Assembly: GCA_017535785.1 (NCBI GenBank)
Contig: JAFXTN010000037.1
Location: forward strand, 372,001 to 436,000
Direction of reading: 5' to 3'
Source of the DNA: Butyrivibrio sp.
GTDB lineage: Bacteria > Bacillota > Clostridia > Lachnospirales > Lachnospiraceae
DNA length: 64,000 nucleotides
How positions within the stretch are numbered: the first letter of the stretch is position 1; each line of letters begins with the position of its first letter. The position numbers and the translations under genes were made by a program. The notes beneath the pieces were generated by a model. That model saw only the letters and a program-made list of their open reading frames with translations. It had not been told where the DNA came from and did no database searches. Shown here in pieces: positions 19,217 to 27,600 of the stretch.

Positions 19217-20175
19217 GTGTACAACCTGTTTTACCTATTGCGGTATTGCTACTTATACTGGCGGCACTTGCTACTATCACCATATACGCTGCAGGAAAGA
19301 GCCATATCGGCAAAAAAGAAAAAATATTTACTATCATAAGGCTTTCACTGATCTATGTGCTTGCGTTTATCGTGGGACTTAGACCTGTATTAAAGGACGA
19401 TGAGTACGAATTCACCGCGAAGAATCTCGACGTCTTGTTCGTTGTGGATACTACCATTAGTATGTGGGCGCAGGACTACGACGGCTCCGATCCAAGAATC
19501 AAGGGAGCTATCAAGGATGCCAAGTATATCGCGGATGAGCTTGTAGGAAGTAATTTTGCGCTTGTGACATTTGACGATCAGGCACATGTTATTTCGCCTT
19601 ATACACAGGACCTTGCGTATGTCGAGGAGCTTATCGATACGCTCGCTCCGCCCGACAGTTCTTATGCTATGGGAAGTGACATGTCTCTTCCTTACAAGGA
19701 TATGGAAGCACTCCTTCTTTCCTCTTCCAAAAAAGAGAACAGAAAGACTGTAGTGATATTTATAAGCGACGGAGAGATCACAAACGGAAGAGAGCTTACT
19801 TCGTACAAAGCGCTTAAGGAATTTGTGGATTCCGGCGTTGTGCTCGGCTATGGAACGAAGGATGGCGGCAAGATGAGAGCCTCAGGCTACGGATATATCA
19901 TAGATGAGTCAACCGGAGAGCAGGCTCTTTCAAGGATAGATGAAAACAACTTAAAGGCTATCGCCGATGATCTTGGGCTTATCTACAACAATATGAACAG
20001 CGGAAAGGCTGCTCTTGAGAGCTCCGTTCAATACATCAAGGAATCATCAAAGACTGTTGCGGATAAGATCACCGGTGTAGAGAAGTACAAAGATATTTAC
20101 TATGTCTTTGCAGCTGCGCTTGCAGTTTTACTGCTTCTTGAAGCTTGCATGATAATCAGAAGAGGGAGGTTATGA
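19213..20175 (+). CDS. membrane-anchored von Willebrand factor A protein (BatB-like)
   Basis: A 320-residue paralogue of the preceding vWA protein, starting in a 4-bp ATGA overlap. It has two N-terminal membrane segments (about residues 6-27 and 38-58), the vWA domain, and one C-terminal segment (YYVFAAALAVLLLLEACMII). The metal-site motif is DTTISMWA, that is D-x-T-x-S, slightly different from the canonical D-x-S-x-S. SYAMGSDMSLP provides the second loop and FISDGEITNGRE the third. It is likely to act with the first vWA protein and the TPR protein as a membrane complex served by MoxR. Confidence 0.9.
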   Translation: MSVQPVLPIAVLLLILAALATITIYAAGKSHIGKKEKIFTIIRLSLIYVLAFIVGLRPVLKDDEYEFTAKNLDVLFVVDTTISMWAQDYDGSDPRIKGAIKDAKYIADELVGSNFALVTFDDQAHVISPYTQDLAYVEELIDTLAPPDSSYAMGSDMSLPYKDMEALLLSSSKKENRKTVVIFISDGEITNGRELTSYKALKEFVDSGVVLGYGTKDGGKMRASGYGYIIDESTGEQALSRIDENNLKAIADDLGLIYNNMNSGKAALESSVQYIKESSKTVADKITGVEKYKDIYYVFAAALAVLLLLEACMIIRRGRL

Positions 20176-20177
20176 TC

Positions 20178-21110
20178 ATGAAAAAAACTCCTCTTAAATA
20201 TATACTTATGATCGTGTTTTCTGTGCCTTTGATCATTATGGCTGTTTCATTTTTGGGAAGAGTCATCATCAATCATGGATTTGTAAAGGCATATAAGGAT
20301 GATGTTTATAAGACGGAGAGCGAGCAGAAGCTTATGTATCTCAATTTCCCCGAGAGCTTTATTCCTTACTACAATCTCGGTAACGTAAGCTATGAGAGAA
20401 AAGAGTATGAGGCTGCGGTAGGATATTATAAGAAAGCGCTCTCGCTTTATCCCGATGCCAAAAGAGAATGCTCGATAAGGATCAATCTTGCGCTTGCGCT
20501 CTGCAATACTATAGATTTTTACGATCTTGATTCTCAGGAAAAGATCGATACTGCTATTTTTATTCTGAACATGGCAAGAGATACGCTTCTTGAAAACGGT
20601 TGGGCTGTGGACGAGGGTGATGATTACAGAGATAAGGATGCGCAGCAGCTAAAAGAAGACATCGATAAGATGATCGAAAAGCTTAAGAATCCCGAGCAGT
20701 CCGAATCAAATGACGATCAGAACAACAATAATAATAAAGACAATCAGGATGATCAGAATAACAGCGGCTCCGGCGGTGGCAGCGGTAAAGAGAACAAGCA
20801 GAAAGAGAAGCTTGATAACAACAAAAAGGGCGCAATGCAGGAGCGCAGAAAAGAACAGCAGGAATACGATAACGAACAGAAAGAAAAAGAAAAGAACAAT
20901 TCCGGCGATCAGAATGATCAGAACAATGGCGGAGACGATCAGGAACAGAACGGCGGCGGAGGTGACGACCAGGATCAGAACGGCGGCTCCGACGGTAACG
21001 ATCAGAACGGCGGTAATAACCAGAATGGCGGTTCAAACGGCGATGGCAACGATAACATGGGCGGCCAGGGCGGAGAATCCGAAGGCGGTGGCTATATCAA
21101 ACAGTGGTAA
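20178..21110 (+). CDS. TPR membrane protein with D/N/Q/G-rich tail (BatC-like)
   Basis: A 310-residue protein with one N-terminal membrane segment (YILMIVFSVPLIIMAVSFLG), a TPR region at about 60-110 (SFIPYYNLGNVSYERKEYEA), and a long low-complexity tail rich in Asp, Asn, Gln, Gly and Lys from about residue 175 to the end. This is the BatC plan. ATG 20178 is preferred over 20172, since GGGAGG at 20163-20168 is 9 bp away. The tail DNA carries imperfect tandem units around GATCAGAACGGCGG. It is the last gene of the operon. Confidence 0.88.
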   Translation: MKKTPLKYILMIVFSVPLIIMAVSFLGRVIINHGFVKAYKDDVYKTESEQKLMYLNFPESFIPYYNLGNVSYERKEYEAAVGYYKKALSLYPDAKRECSIRINLALALCNTIDFYDLDSQEKIDTAIFILNMARDTLLENGWAVDEGDDYRDKDAQQLKEDIDKMIEKLKNPEQSESNDDQNNNNNKDNQDDQNNSGSGGGSGKENKQKEKLDNNKKGAMQERRKEQQEYDNEQKEKEKNNSGDQNDQNNGGDDQEQNGGGGDDQDQNGGSDGNDQNGGNNQNGGSNGDGNDNMGGQGGESEGGGYIKQW

Positions 21111-21132
21111 TTTCGGGTAAAATTTGAAATGG

Positions 21133-21167
21133 ATGCAGGTAAAAGTTAGCTTTTACCTGCATTTTTT
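21133..21167 (+). terminator. terminator of the MoxR/Bat operon
   Basis: A perfect 13-bp stem (21133-21145 with 21150-21162, ATGCAGGTAAAAG) with a TTAG loop, followed by a run of T. Confidence 0.93.
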
Positions 21168-21252
21168 GTGTAAAAAAGGCTCCGAAACCAGAAAAAACAG
21201 GAAAATTTGTGTTTTTTTGTTGAAAAAGTGCACAATTATCCACAAGATGATG

Positions 21253-21258
21253 TATAAT
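21253..21258 (+). promoter_or_regulatory. -10 element for the four-repeat secreted protein
   Basis: A consensus TATAAT lies about 90 bp before the start codon. A weak -35-like TGCACA sits 18 bp upstream (21229-21234). Confidence 0.45.
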
Positions 21259-21349
21259 ATGAAGTGAAAATACGGATATTTTGTATTTTTGGATGCTCTA
21301 TTTAATTTGAGTTTAATTTTTCTTTATGTGTTTGAAAGGGGAACATGTT

Positions 21350-22381
21350 ATGAAAAAGAGTTTATCAGCATTTTTGAGTGTGACGCTTGCGGTGCTTATG
21401 GGCTTGGCAGCTGCCTTGTTCATGCCGATAACTGCTAAGGCAGCCATGGAGATCACCTTCGAGGGAAAGGCTACCGATAAGACTACAGGGGATGTATTAT
21501 ATCTTCAGACATCCGGAGGAACTGTAGAGATCAAGATCGATTCCAATACCGATACATCAGAAGCCAAGTTCATCTTCAAGGGCGACAAGGTAATTGCCGA
21601 TTGCTACAGAGGCGATGACGAGTATTGGCACGCATCTAAGGTTAAAAGTGACAATAAATCAGAAAACGCAGACGTTGATAAGGGCAAGTCTTCAACCGTA
21701 AGAGGTAAGATCGCTAAGGGAACAACAAGCTCCAAGATCTATCTTAAGACAAACAGCGGAACAATGGAGATCAAGGTTGATGAATCAACCGACTTAAGCA
21801 AAGTAAAATATCTTGTCATTGATAAAAAAGTTGAGATTGTATGTGCAAGAGGAAGCGATGCATATATGCATGCGATATCTGTTTCCGATTCAGAAGGCGG
21901 CGGAAGCATGAGCACAATAAATGCTAAGGGAACTGAGATTTCCGGCAAGGTCGTTAAGGGAACAACCACATCTAATCTCATACTTAAGACGTCAGACGGA
22001 AATAAGGAATATGTTCTTGATGTTGCTACTGATGCAACCGAGTGCAGAGTTCTTATTCCCGATGAGCACATCACAGCTTTTTATTACAAGGGAAATGATT
22101 CCAAGTATCATATCTCCAAGCTCATCAATGATGATGATAATTGTGCATCTACTGTTGAGACCGATAAGAATACCAATGCGGTAGTATCGGGACGTGTTAC
22201 ATCAGAGACTACAGAGGAGATCTTATTCCTTGAGTTAAGCAACGGAATAATGGAGATCAAGCTTGATTCTACAACCAACTTCTCAAGATGTCCCGTTATT
22301 GTACACAACACCAACTTAAAGGTTGAGTGTGAGAGAGGTAATGACGGATACTATCACGCAAAATCTATAATAGTAGGCTGA
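21350..22381 (+). CDS. secreted protein with four internal repeats, function unknown
   Basis: A 343-residue exported protein. The signal peptide covers residues 1-31 (MKKSLSAF..., cleavage likely after AKA). The mature protein consists of four repeats of about 75-80 residues, each with the pattern [V/I/F]xGK...KTTx..[I/L]xLxT.xGxxEIK[I/V]D..T, then a strand, then RGxDxYxHAxxI. The repeats begin near residues 35, 115, 195 and 270. Each looks like a small beta-barrel. No anchor or catalytic motif is visible. AAAGGGG precedes ATG 21350. The gene has its own -10 and terminator, so it is monocistronic. Confidence 0.85.
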   Translation: MKKSLSAFLSVTLAVLMGLAAALFMPITAKAAMEITFEGKATDKTTGDVLYLQTSGGTVEIKIDSNTDTSEAKFIFKGDKVIADCYRGDDEYWHASKVKSDNKSENADVDKGKSSTVRGKIAKGTTSSKIYLKTNSGTMEIKVDESTDLSKVKYLVIDKKVEIVCARGSDAYMHAISVSDSEGGGSMSTINAKGTEISGKVVKGTTTSNLILKTSDGNKEYVLDVATDATECRVLIPDEHITAFYYKGNDSKYHISKLINDDDNCASTVETDKNTNAVVSGRVTSETTEEILFLELSNGIMEIKLDSTTNFSRCPVIVHNTNLKVECERGNDGYYHAKSIIVG

Positions 22382-22409
22382 TATAGCTATTGATAAGAGA
22401 CTTTCTAAG

Positions 22410-22442
22410 CTCTCCGCATTCAAATATGCGGAGAGTTTTTTT
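22410..22442 (+). terminator. terminator of the four-repeat protein gene
   Basis: A 10-bp stem, CTCTCCGCAT (22410-22419) with ATGCGGAGAG (22426-22435), followed by seven T. Confidence 0.92.
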
Positions 22443-22451
22443 GTAACAAAC

Positions 22452-22480
22452 TAGACATTTTCTCCTTTAAGTGTTACAAT
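22452..22480 (+). promoter_or_regulatory. promoter of the LprI-like gene
   Basis: TAGACA (22452-22457) and TACAAT (22475-22480) with 17-bp spacing, 66 bp before the start codon. Confidence 0.5.
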
Positions 22481-22546
22481 TAATTTCATATTTTGATTCA
22501 AGGGAATTATTTAAAGTAAATAAGCTTATAAAAGGAGAGAAAAAAA

Positions 22547-23548
22547 GTGAGTAAAAGAGGGAATAAAAGTGTACTTAGTACAGTAATTTTGGTTTTAGCT
22601 ATTTTAATGGCATTAGGCATTGCATTCATAGCAGTGTGTTACTTTGCTTTTTCTAGCGATACCGATGTTACTGTCGGAAAGGTTGAAGCACCTGTTTCAG
22701 AGGAAGCAGAGATTGAAGACTTTAGCGATTCCGATACAGAGGAAAACAATAAATCTGAAGAGACCAAAGATACCGCTAAGCAGGGAAAGAGCATTCAGGA
22801 TGAGATTGCCGAGGTTGAAGCTAAGGTAAAAGAAAATTCGAGTAGCTGGGATTCAGAAAATGCCACTCAGGATGATATGAACAATTCTGCGGCTGAAACT
22901 GCAAACCTTTGGGATGCAGAGCTTAATTCTCTTTGGAGCAGACTTACTGAAGAAGTGGATGCTTCCAAGAAGGATGAGCTTACAAAAGAGCAGAAGGCAT
23001 GGATTGCCGAGAAGGATGCTAACACTCAGGTTGCGGGCTTATATGCTCATGGCGGATCGATGTCTGCTATGCTTGAAGCTGAGGAAATCGCAGCTATGAC
23101 ACGTGAACGTGTTTATGTCCTTGCCGGATATCTGGCAGGAGCCAGAGGAGAGAGCTTCTCCGTTCCTTCAGATGTTCAGAAGGAATTAGATAGCAATAAG
23201 TCTCTGGATCAGACATTTGAAGAGTTGTCAGGTGAGTGGATATTTGATGAGAGCAGAGGCGCTGCGATCGGTGTACAGAAAACAAGTGAGTGTGAGTATG
23301 GCGTACCCGGAAGTAAGTGGACTGTTTGGATCACAGGCGGTGATGTGCTCAGTGATCTTGACTTATACGGATACAGTGGTATGACAGGAACTGTAGTGCT
23401 TAAAAAGGACAATCCGGACGGAAGCTTATTCTATGAGATCACTACATCCGAAGGTGGCGATAAGGAATTGATCCTTTCATGCGAACCATCTTTTGAAGAG
23501 CTGGTACAGTCTTTAAATGAGCCTATCTTTGCTAAAAAAGTGAAATGA
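22547..23548 (+). CDS. membrane-anchored protein with LprI-type domain
   Basis: A 333-residue protein with one N-terminal membrane anchor (VLSTVILVLAILMALGIAF, about residues 9-35), a Glu/Asp/Ser-rich linker, then an LprI/DUF1311-like helical domain at about 100-195 (DDMNNSAAETANLWDAELNSL, KEQKAWIAEKD). This family includes lysozyme inhibitors. The C-terminal 110 residues form a beta-rich domain (ELSGEWIFDES...) I do not recognise. The start is GTG 22547 with AAAGGAGA 8 bp upstream. It is monocistronic and convergent with the cyclophilin gene. Lysozyme inhibition is only suggested by the family. Confidence 0.75.
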   Translation: MSKRGNKSVLSTVILVLAILMALGIAFIAVCYFAFSSDTDVTVGKVEAPVSEEAEIEDFSDSDTEENNKSEETKDTAKQGKSIQDEIAEVEAKVKENSSSWDSENATQDDMNNSAAETANLWDAELNSLWSRLTEEVDASKKDELTKEQKAWIAEKDANTQVAGLYAHGGSMSAMLEAEEIAAMTRERVYVLAGYLAGARGESFSVPSDVQKELDSNKSLDQTFEELSGEWIFDESRGAAIGVQKTSECEYGVPGSKWTVWITGGDVLSDLDLYGYSGMTGTVVLKKDNPDGSLFYEITTSEGGDKELILSCEPSFEELVQSLNEPIFAKKVK

Positions 23549-23568
23549 TAAAAAAGTAAAATGATATA

Positions 23569-23611
23569 AAAGCTTCCCGAACAGCGAAAATGCTTGTTGG
23601 GAAGCTTTTTT
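23569..23611. terminator. terminator between convergent genes
   Basis: AAAGCTTCCC-AACA pairs with TGTTGGGAAGCTTT with one bulged G and is flanked by T on the right and A on the left, so it can work in both directions. Confidence 0.88.
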
Positions 23612-23625
23612 TATCAGAAAATTTA

Positions 23626-24147
23626 TCAATACTTTTCAGGTTCGGGATAATCAACGCCGAAAGTATCTACTGTGACTGTCTTCATAACCTGGTTGGTTAC
23701 GGGGCGATCGTTGTAATCTGTATCTACTTCAGCAATATTGTTTACAACGTCCATACCTTCTGTGACTTTACCGAATGCGGCGTAATCTCCGTCAAGGTGA
23801 GGAGCATTCTTGTGCATGATAAAGAACTGAGAACCTGCTGAGTTGGGCATCATTGATCTGGCCATTGAAAGAACACCCTCTGTGTGCTTAAGGTCATTCT
23901 TGAAGCCGTTTGAAGCAAATTCGCCCTTGATACCGTAGCCGGGGCCACCCATACCTGTTCCCTCGGGATCTCCGCCCTGAAGCATAAATCCGCGAATAAC
24001 TCTGTGGAAGATGAGTCCGTCATAGAAATTATTTTTGATAAGTGAAATGAAGTTGTTAACGGTGTTGGGTGCGATCTCAGGATAGAGCTCTGCTTTGATG
24101 ACATCACCGTTTTCCATTGTAATAGTGACAATAGGATTCTGAGCCAA
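23626..24147 (-). CDS. peptidyl-prolyl cis-trans isomerase, cyclophilin type
   Basis: A 173-residue single-domain cyclophilin with no signal peptide, so cytoplasmic. Active-site motifs are FHRVIRGFMLQGGDP (near residue 48), GVLSMARSMMPNSAGSQFFI (near 92) and LDGDYAAFGKVTEGMDVV. GGAGGA precedes the ATG on the minus strand. It catalyses proline isomerisation during folding. It is monocistronic, bounded by terminators on both sides. Confidence 0.96.
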   Translation of the reverse strand: MAQNPIVTITMENGDVIKAELYPEIAPNTVNNFISLIKNNFYDGLIFHRVIRGFMLQGGDPEGTGMGGPGYGIKGEFASNGFKNDLKHTEGVLSMARSMMPNSAGSQFFIMHKNAPHLDGDYAAFGKVTEGMDVVNNIAEVDTDYNDRPVTNQVMKTVTVDTFGVDYPEPEKY

Positions 24148-24206
24148 TTTCTTTTCCTCCGTAGTATTTATTTTTTGTACCTCGATAGTATATCATTTTT
24201 GAGGAT

Positions 24207-24243
24207 AAAAAACACACCCCTTTGACAATGCCAAAGGGGTGTG
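24207..24243 (-). terminator. terminator of the chemoreceptor gene
   Basis: A perfect 12-bp stem (24213-24224 with 24232-24243, CACACCCCTTTG). On the minus strand it is followed by TTTTTT (24212-24207). Confidence 0.92.
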
Positions 24244-24267
24244 GATATAAGCTTATGATATTAAGAT

Positions 24268-26058
24268 TTAGATATTTACAAACTTTCTTGTACTTGTATT
24301 AAGTCTGTCGGTTACGTCGTTGTTTGTATCCATTGCAGTGCTGATACCTGTGATCTCATCAACAATATCCTGTGAGTTGCCCGCTGACTGGTTGATCGCA
24401 TCGGATGACTGATGAACGGAATCGGTAATGGAAGAAACCGCTTCTGTCATTTCGTTCATGATACTGTTGAGCTGCTTGGTCTGTTCTGAAATATGATCAA
24501 GCACGTCGTTGATGAACGATGCGGTTGACTCATATTTTTCACCTGTATCAACGAATGAATCATAGTCGCTGAGAACTGTGGAGTTGATGAAATCAAGCAC
24601 ATGCATAGCGTTATCAGCAAGCGATTTAACCGCTGTTGTAACTTCGTTACTGATGATCTGAATGTTTCCGGCAGTCTGTCTTGAGTTTTCAGCAAGTGAA
24701 CTGATCTCTTCGGCAACAACCGCGAAGCCTTTTCCTGCTTCACCTGCTCTTGCTGCCTCTATAGAAGCGTTAAGCGCAAGGAGGTTTGTCTGAGAAGCGA
24801 TGTCGAGGATGACATTTGTAAGTTCACTGATCTGAGCAACCTTCTCACTGTCTTTAACCGACTGCTCGAGAACCTGTGAAAGGGTCTCCATCTTATTTCC
24901 GGTATTATCCTTCTTAGACTGTGCATCATTCTTGATATCAACAGCTTCGTTACGGATCTCTTCGGCTTTGGAAACACCTTCGTTTACTCCGGAATTGATA
25001 TTATTGGTTGCATTTCTGACTTCATTAAGTCTCTGGTCGATAGTTCCTGCAGTCTCAGATACGTTCTGCATACTTGCGGAAAGCTCTTCGAGAGCTGCGG
25101 ATGTATTTGTGATATTATCACTTGCCAGATGGATCTGTCTGGTCATGTTATCGGATGATTCTGTAAGAACAACGGTACCGTCCTTGACCTCTTTCAGAAC
25201 TCCCTGCAAGGTTTCGATGAAGTGGTTGAATCCGTTCTTTACATTAACAAGCTCGGATGAAGTTTCCGTCTGCAAACGAACGGTAAGATCACCCTTGTCA
25301 TGATTGATATCATCAATGATATTATTGATCTCTGCAGCGATGGAATTAACCTTTTTACCAACTGTTCTATAGTTAATGAAAAGAGAGATTGCGATAGCTG
25401 CTATGTAAATAAGAGTAACGATATTGACTAAAGCAAGAGCGCTGTTGGTGCTGGCAGAAACTTTAGCCTTACTTTCTGCCTGACCTTTTTTGATCTCTTC
25501 ATCCATTATTGAGAGCTGTTCTTTAAGACCTTCAAGGTTTCCGGCTGCTTCACCGTAGACAACGGCTACGATAGTATCAACATCGCCCTTTTCTCCGGCT
25601 TCAATGACACGTACATATTCATCTCTGTACGGGGTATATAATTCCTTGATCTTATTAGCTGCATCAAGTCCGACGGTATTTCCGCTAAATCCCGATATTA
25701 CGGTAAACCCGCTTACCATACCTTCAACGGCTTCGTCCATTTCGGTAAGGCAGTTCTTCATCTCGGGGATCTTGGTCTCAAGCTGTCCAAGACCTTTGAT
25801 CGTTTCGTACATGGCAGCCATAGCAAAGCCGTCATTATCGATGATACGCATATCTACTTCAAAGACGCGTATATCATCCATTAGGCCTTCGATAAGCTCT
25901 GATGAATCCTGGGCTGTACTTGACATGTTGTTCATCTGAGCGATTACGGATACGATAGTCAATACAAACAAAAGAAGCAGAGCAACATAACTGATTACGT
26001 TCATTCCTGTAACTGTTTTGAAAAACGGGATTTTCTTTACTCTTGATTTTTCTTCCAT
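24268..26058 (-). CDS. methyl-accepting chemotaxis protein
   Basis: A 596-residue chemoreceptor: a first membrane segment ([22 protein letters not shown], about 15-36), an extracellular helical sensor (about 37-200), a second segment ([19 protein letters not shown], about 209-228), a HAMP region, and a signalling domain whose hairpin tip carries [31 protein letters not shown] near residue 430. It relays ligand or envelope signals to CheA/CheW. The ligand is unknown. No che gene is nearby, so it is an orphan receptor. A minus-strand promoter is visible upstream. Confidence 0.96.
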   Translation of the reverse strand: MEEKSRVKKIPFFKTVTGMNVISYVALLLLFVLTIVSVIAQMNNMSSTAQDSSELIEGLMDDIRVFEVDMRIIDNDGFAMAAMYETIKGLGQLETKIPEMKNCLTEMDEAVEGMVSGFTVISGFSGNTVGLDAANKIKELYTPYRDEYVRVIEAGEKGDVDTIVAVVYGEAAGNLEGLKEQLSIMDEEIKKGQAESKAKVSASTNSALALVNIVTLIYIAAIAISLFINYRTVGKKVNSIAAEINNIIDDINHDKGDLTVRLQTETSSELVNVKNGFNHFIETLQGVLKEVKDGTVVLTESSDNMTRQIHLASDNITNTSAALEELSASMQNVSETAGTIDQRLNEVRNATNNINSGVNEGVSKAEEIRNEAVDIKNDAQSKKDNTGNKMETLSQVLEQSVKDSEKVAQISELTNVILDIASQTNLLALNASIEAARAGEAGKGFAVVAEEISSLAENSRQTAGNIQIISNEVTTAVKSLADNAMHVLDFINSTVLSDYDSFVDTGEKYESTASFINDVLDHISEQTKQLNSIMNEMTEAVSSITDSVHQSSDAINQSAGNSQDIVDEITGISTAMDTNNDVTDRLNTSTRKFVNI

Positions 26059-26098
26059 ATCAGCCTCTCTTTCAGAAATAACGACGCGTTATACTAAA

Positions 26099-26126
26099 AT
26101 TATAACGTAATTACGATTCAAAACAA
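26099..26126 (-). promoter_or_regulatory. promoter of the first chemoreceptor gene
   Basis: On the minus strand, TTGTTT (26126-26121) and TATAAT (26104-26099) are separated by 16 bp, about 40 bp before the start codon. This is a sigma-A-type site, unlike the sigma-28-type site of the second receptor. Confidence 0.55.
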
Positions 26127-26186
26127 TTGGCTTTCCGAAGAATTAAGAGCAATTTTCTAATTATTTTATACTTTTCCGAAAATGGC

Positions 26187-26215
26187 TTTACAAGGGGAAT
26201 TTGCTATGCTATAAT
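26187..26215 (+). promoter_or_regulatory. strong promoter of tRNA-Trp
   Basis: TTTACA (26187-26192), 17-bp spacer, TATAAT (26210-26215), with an extended -10 TGC just before it. It lies 38 bp before the tRNA. Confidence 0.85.
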
Positions 26216-26253
26216 TTCATTCGTTGGTGCGAAATGCACTGTTTATGATACCT

Positions 26254-26325
26254 AGGGGAATCATACAATGGCTAGTATCACGGTCTCCAAAACCGTTCAT
26301 GCGGGTTCGAATCCTGCTTCCCCTG
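26254..26325 (+). tRNA. tRNA-Trp (anticodon CCA)
   Basis: A full cloverleaf of 72 nt. Acceptor AGGGGAA pairs with TTCCCCT (7 bp, discriminator G). The D stem is ATAC/GTAT with a GG-containing loop, the anticodon stem is ACGGT/ACCGT with loop CTCCAAA (anticodon CCA at 34-36), the variable loop is TCAT, and the T arm is GCGGG-TTCGAAT-CCTGC. The 3' CCA is not encoded, so it must be added by nucleotidyltransferase. The gene stands alone, with its own promoter and terminator. Confidence 0.95.
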
Positions 26326-26330
26326 TTAAT

Positions 26331-26364
26331 AAAAGCCTGAAAGCATGTAGCTTTCAGGCTTTTT
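26331..26364 (+). terminator. terminator of tRNA-Trp
   Basis: AAAAGCCTGAAAGC (26331-26344) pairs with GCTTTCAGGCTTTT around ATGTA. T-rich sequence follows. The stem is A-rich on the left and may also serve the convergent minus-strand gene. Confidence 0.92.
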
Positions 26365-26388
26365 GTTTACGCTGTCTATTATATATTT

Positions 26389-26841
26389 TTATTCTTCTAT
26401 CAGTCTTCTGTATAAGAAACCTTCTTTTACATATACTGCTGAAAAAGCTTCGTCTGTATAGCTTTCCTTTTGTACTGTGATAGTTCCGTCGGGATTTACG
26501 GATTCTTTTCCTTCATATTCTGCTGCAAAATTATTGATCGCTATACGCACACCTATTAGGAGTATGGCGATAACTGTAACAAGAACCATTCCCACTATAG
26601 GTAGGATCTTTGTCTTTTCACCTCTGGGATCGGTATCGCCGATTCCTTTCAGTAATGTCGCCACGATACATATGGTGGCTATGATCCACAGCACATTGAT
26701 GACAGTGGAACAGTCGAGATATATGTATTCCCGAAGCTCCAAGCCGTCCGGAACGGTGTTTTTAATAAACGTGATTGCAATTGTAAGTACAACAAGCGTA
26801 AATAACATAAAGCTTGCCGCGATCTTTCCTATTTTCCTCAT
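26389..26841 (-). CDS. small membrane protein, function unknown
   Basis: A 150-residue protein with three predicted membrane segments (ASFMLFTLVVLTIAITFI, TVINVLWIIATICIVATLL, ILPIVGMVLVTVIAILLIGV) and a C-terminal extracellular or cytoplasmic tail (NPDGTITVQKESYTDEAF). No family was recognised. The ATG at 26841 is preferred because TGGGGAAAA lies just upstream. An in-frame start ten codons earlier precedes that site. It is transcribed alone, away from the flavin reductase gene. Confidence 0.7.
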   Translation of the reverse strand: MRKIGKIAASFMLFTLVVLTIAITFIKNTVPDGLELREYIYLDCSTVINVLWIIATICIVATLLKGIGDTDPRGEKTKILPIVGMVLVTVIAILLIGVRIAINNFAAEYEGKESVNPDGTITVQKESYTDEAFSAVYVKEGFLYRRLIEE

Positions 26842-26883
26842 AATTTTTCCCCATAAGAACACCCTAAGCATTAATACTTAACT

Positions 26884-26912
26884 ATTATACAAAATATAAA
26901 TTTATTTTACAA
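26884..26912 (-). promoter_or_regulatory. promoter of the small membrane protein gene
   Basis: On the minus strand, TTGTAA (26912-26907), 17 bp, TATAAT (26889-26884), about 43 bp before the ATG. Confidence 0.65.
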
Positions 26913-26964
26913 GGAGAGTAACATGTAAAAATGTAATAATAATATACATATAATTTTTATATAA

Positions 26965-26993
26965 TGAACAAAAGAGTTTGTTTGTGGTATACT
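26965..26993 (+). promoter_or_regulatory. promoter of the flavin reductase gene
   Basis: TGAACA (26965-26970), 17 bp, TATACT (26988-26993), 34 bp before the ATG. It is divergent from the minus-strand promoter nearby. Confidence 0.6.
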
Positions 26994-27027
26994 GTTCTCT
27001 AAATTTAAGCTTTATACAGAGGTGCTT

Positions 27028-27600
27028 ATGGCTAAAGAAATATGGAAACCCGGCAATATGCTTTATCCGATACCGGCTGTAATGGTCAGCTGCGGAAGGC
27101 CCGGAGAGAAACCTAATATAATAACTGTTGCGTGGGCAGGTAATATCTGCAGTAGCCCTGCGATGTTGTCTATATCCGTGCGAAAGGAACGGTTTTCCTA
27201 CGATATTATTAAGGAAACCGGTGAGTTTGTTGTGAATCTCACAAGCGCTTCGCTTACGAGAGCGGCGGACTGGTGCGGTGTCCGTTCGGGAAAAGATTTC
27301 GATAAATTTAAAGAGATGAAGCTTACACCTCAGAAATCAGAGAAGGTATCGGCTCCCGGAATTGAGGAGAGCCCTGTTAACATCGAGTGTAAAGTTAAGT
27401 CGGTCGTTGAACTTGGAAGCCATGATATGTTCATTGCGGAAGTTGTCTGCGTTACTGTTGATGACAGATTCATGGACGAAAAGGGAAGATTTGACCTTAA
27501 AGCTGCGGATCTCGTTGCTTATTCACATGGGGAATATTTTACGCTTGGCAAAAAACTGGGAAAATTCGGCTATAGCGTTGCCAAAAAGAGAAAGAGATGA
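27028..27600 (+). CDS. flavin reductase family protein (FMN-binding split barrel)
   Basis: A 190-residue protein of the flavin reductase-like/flavoredoxin family. Features are YPIPAVMVSCGRPGEKPNIITVAWAG at the N-terminus, followed by SISVRKERFSYDIIKETGEFVVNL, which forms the FMN-binding strand and loop, and VESSPV-type IEESPVNIECKV later. Members bind FMN and shuttle electrons, or reduce flavin with NAD(P)H. The redox partner is not evident here. ATG 27028 was chosen (AGAGG 5 bp upstream). It overlaps the VanZ-like gene by 4 bp. Confidence 0.88.
   Translation: MAKEIWKPGNMLYPIPAVMVSCGRPGEKPNIITVAWAGNICSSPAMLSISVRKERFSYDIIKETGEFVVNLTSASLTRAADWCGVRSGKDFDKFKEMKLTPQKSEKVSAPGIEESPVNIECKVKSVVELGSHDMFIAEVVCVTVDDRFMDEKGRFDLKAADLVAYSHGEYFTLGKKLGKFGYSVAKKRKR

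Noticed and set aside
20700-21080. CRISPR or other repeat array
   Set aside because: The repeats are imperfect, lack spacers, and encode a low-complexity protein tail in frame.
26268-26480. 70-codon open frame overlapping the tRNA
   Set aside because: It reads through the tRNA and its terminator, so it is not a gene.
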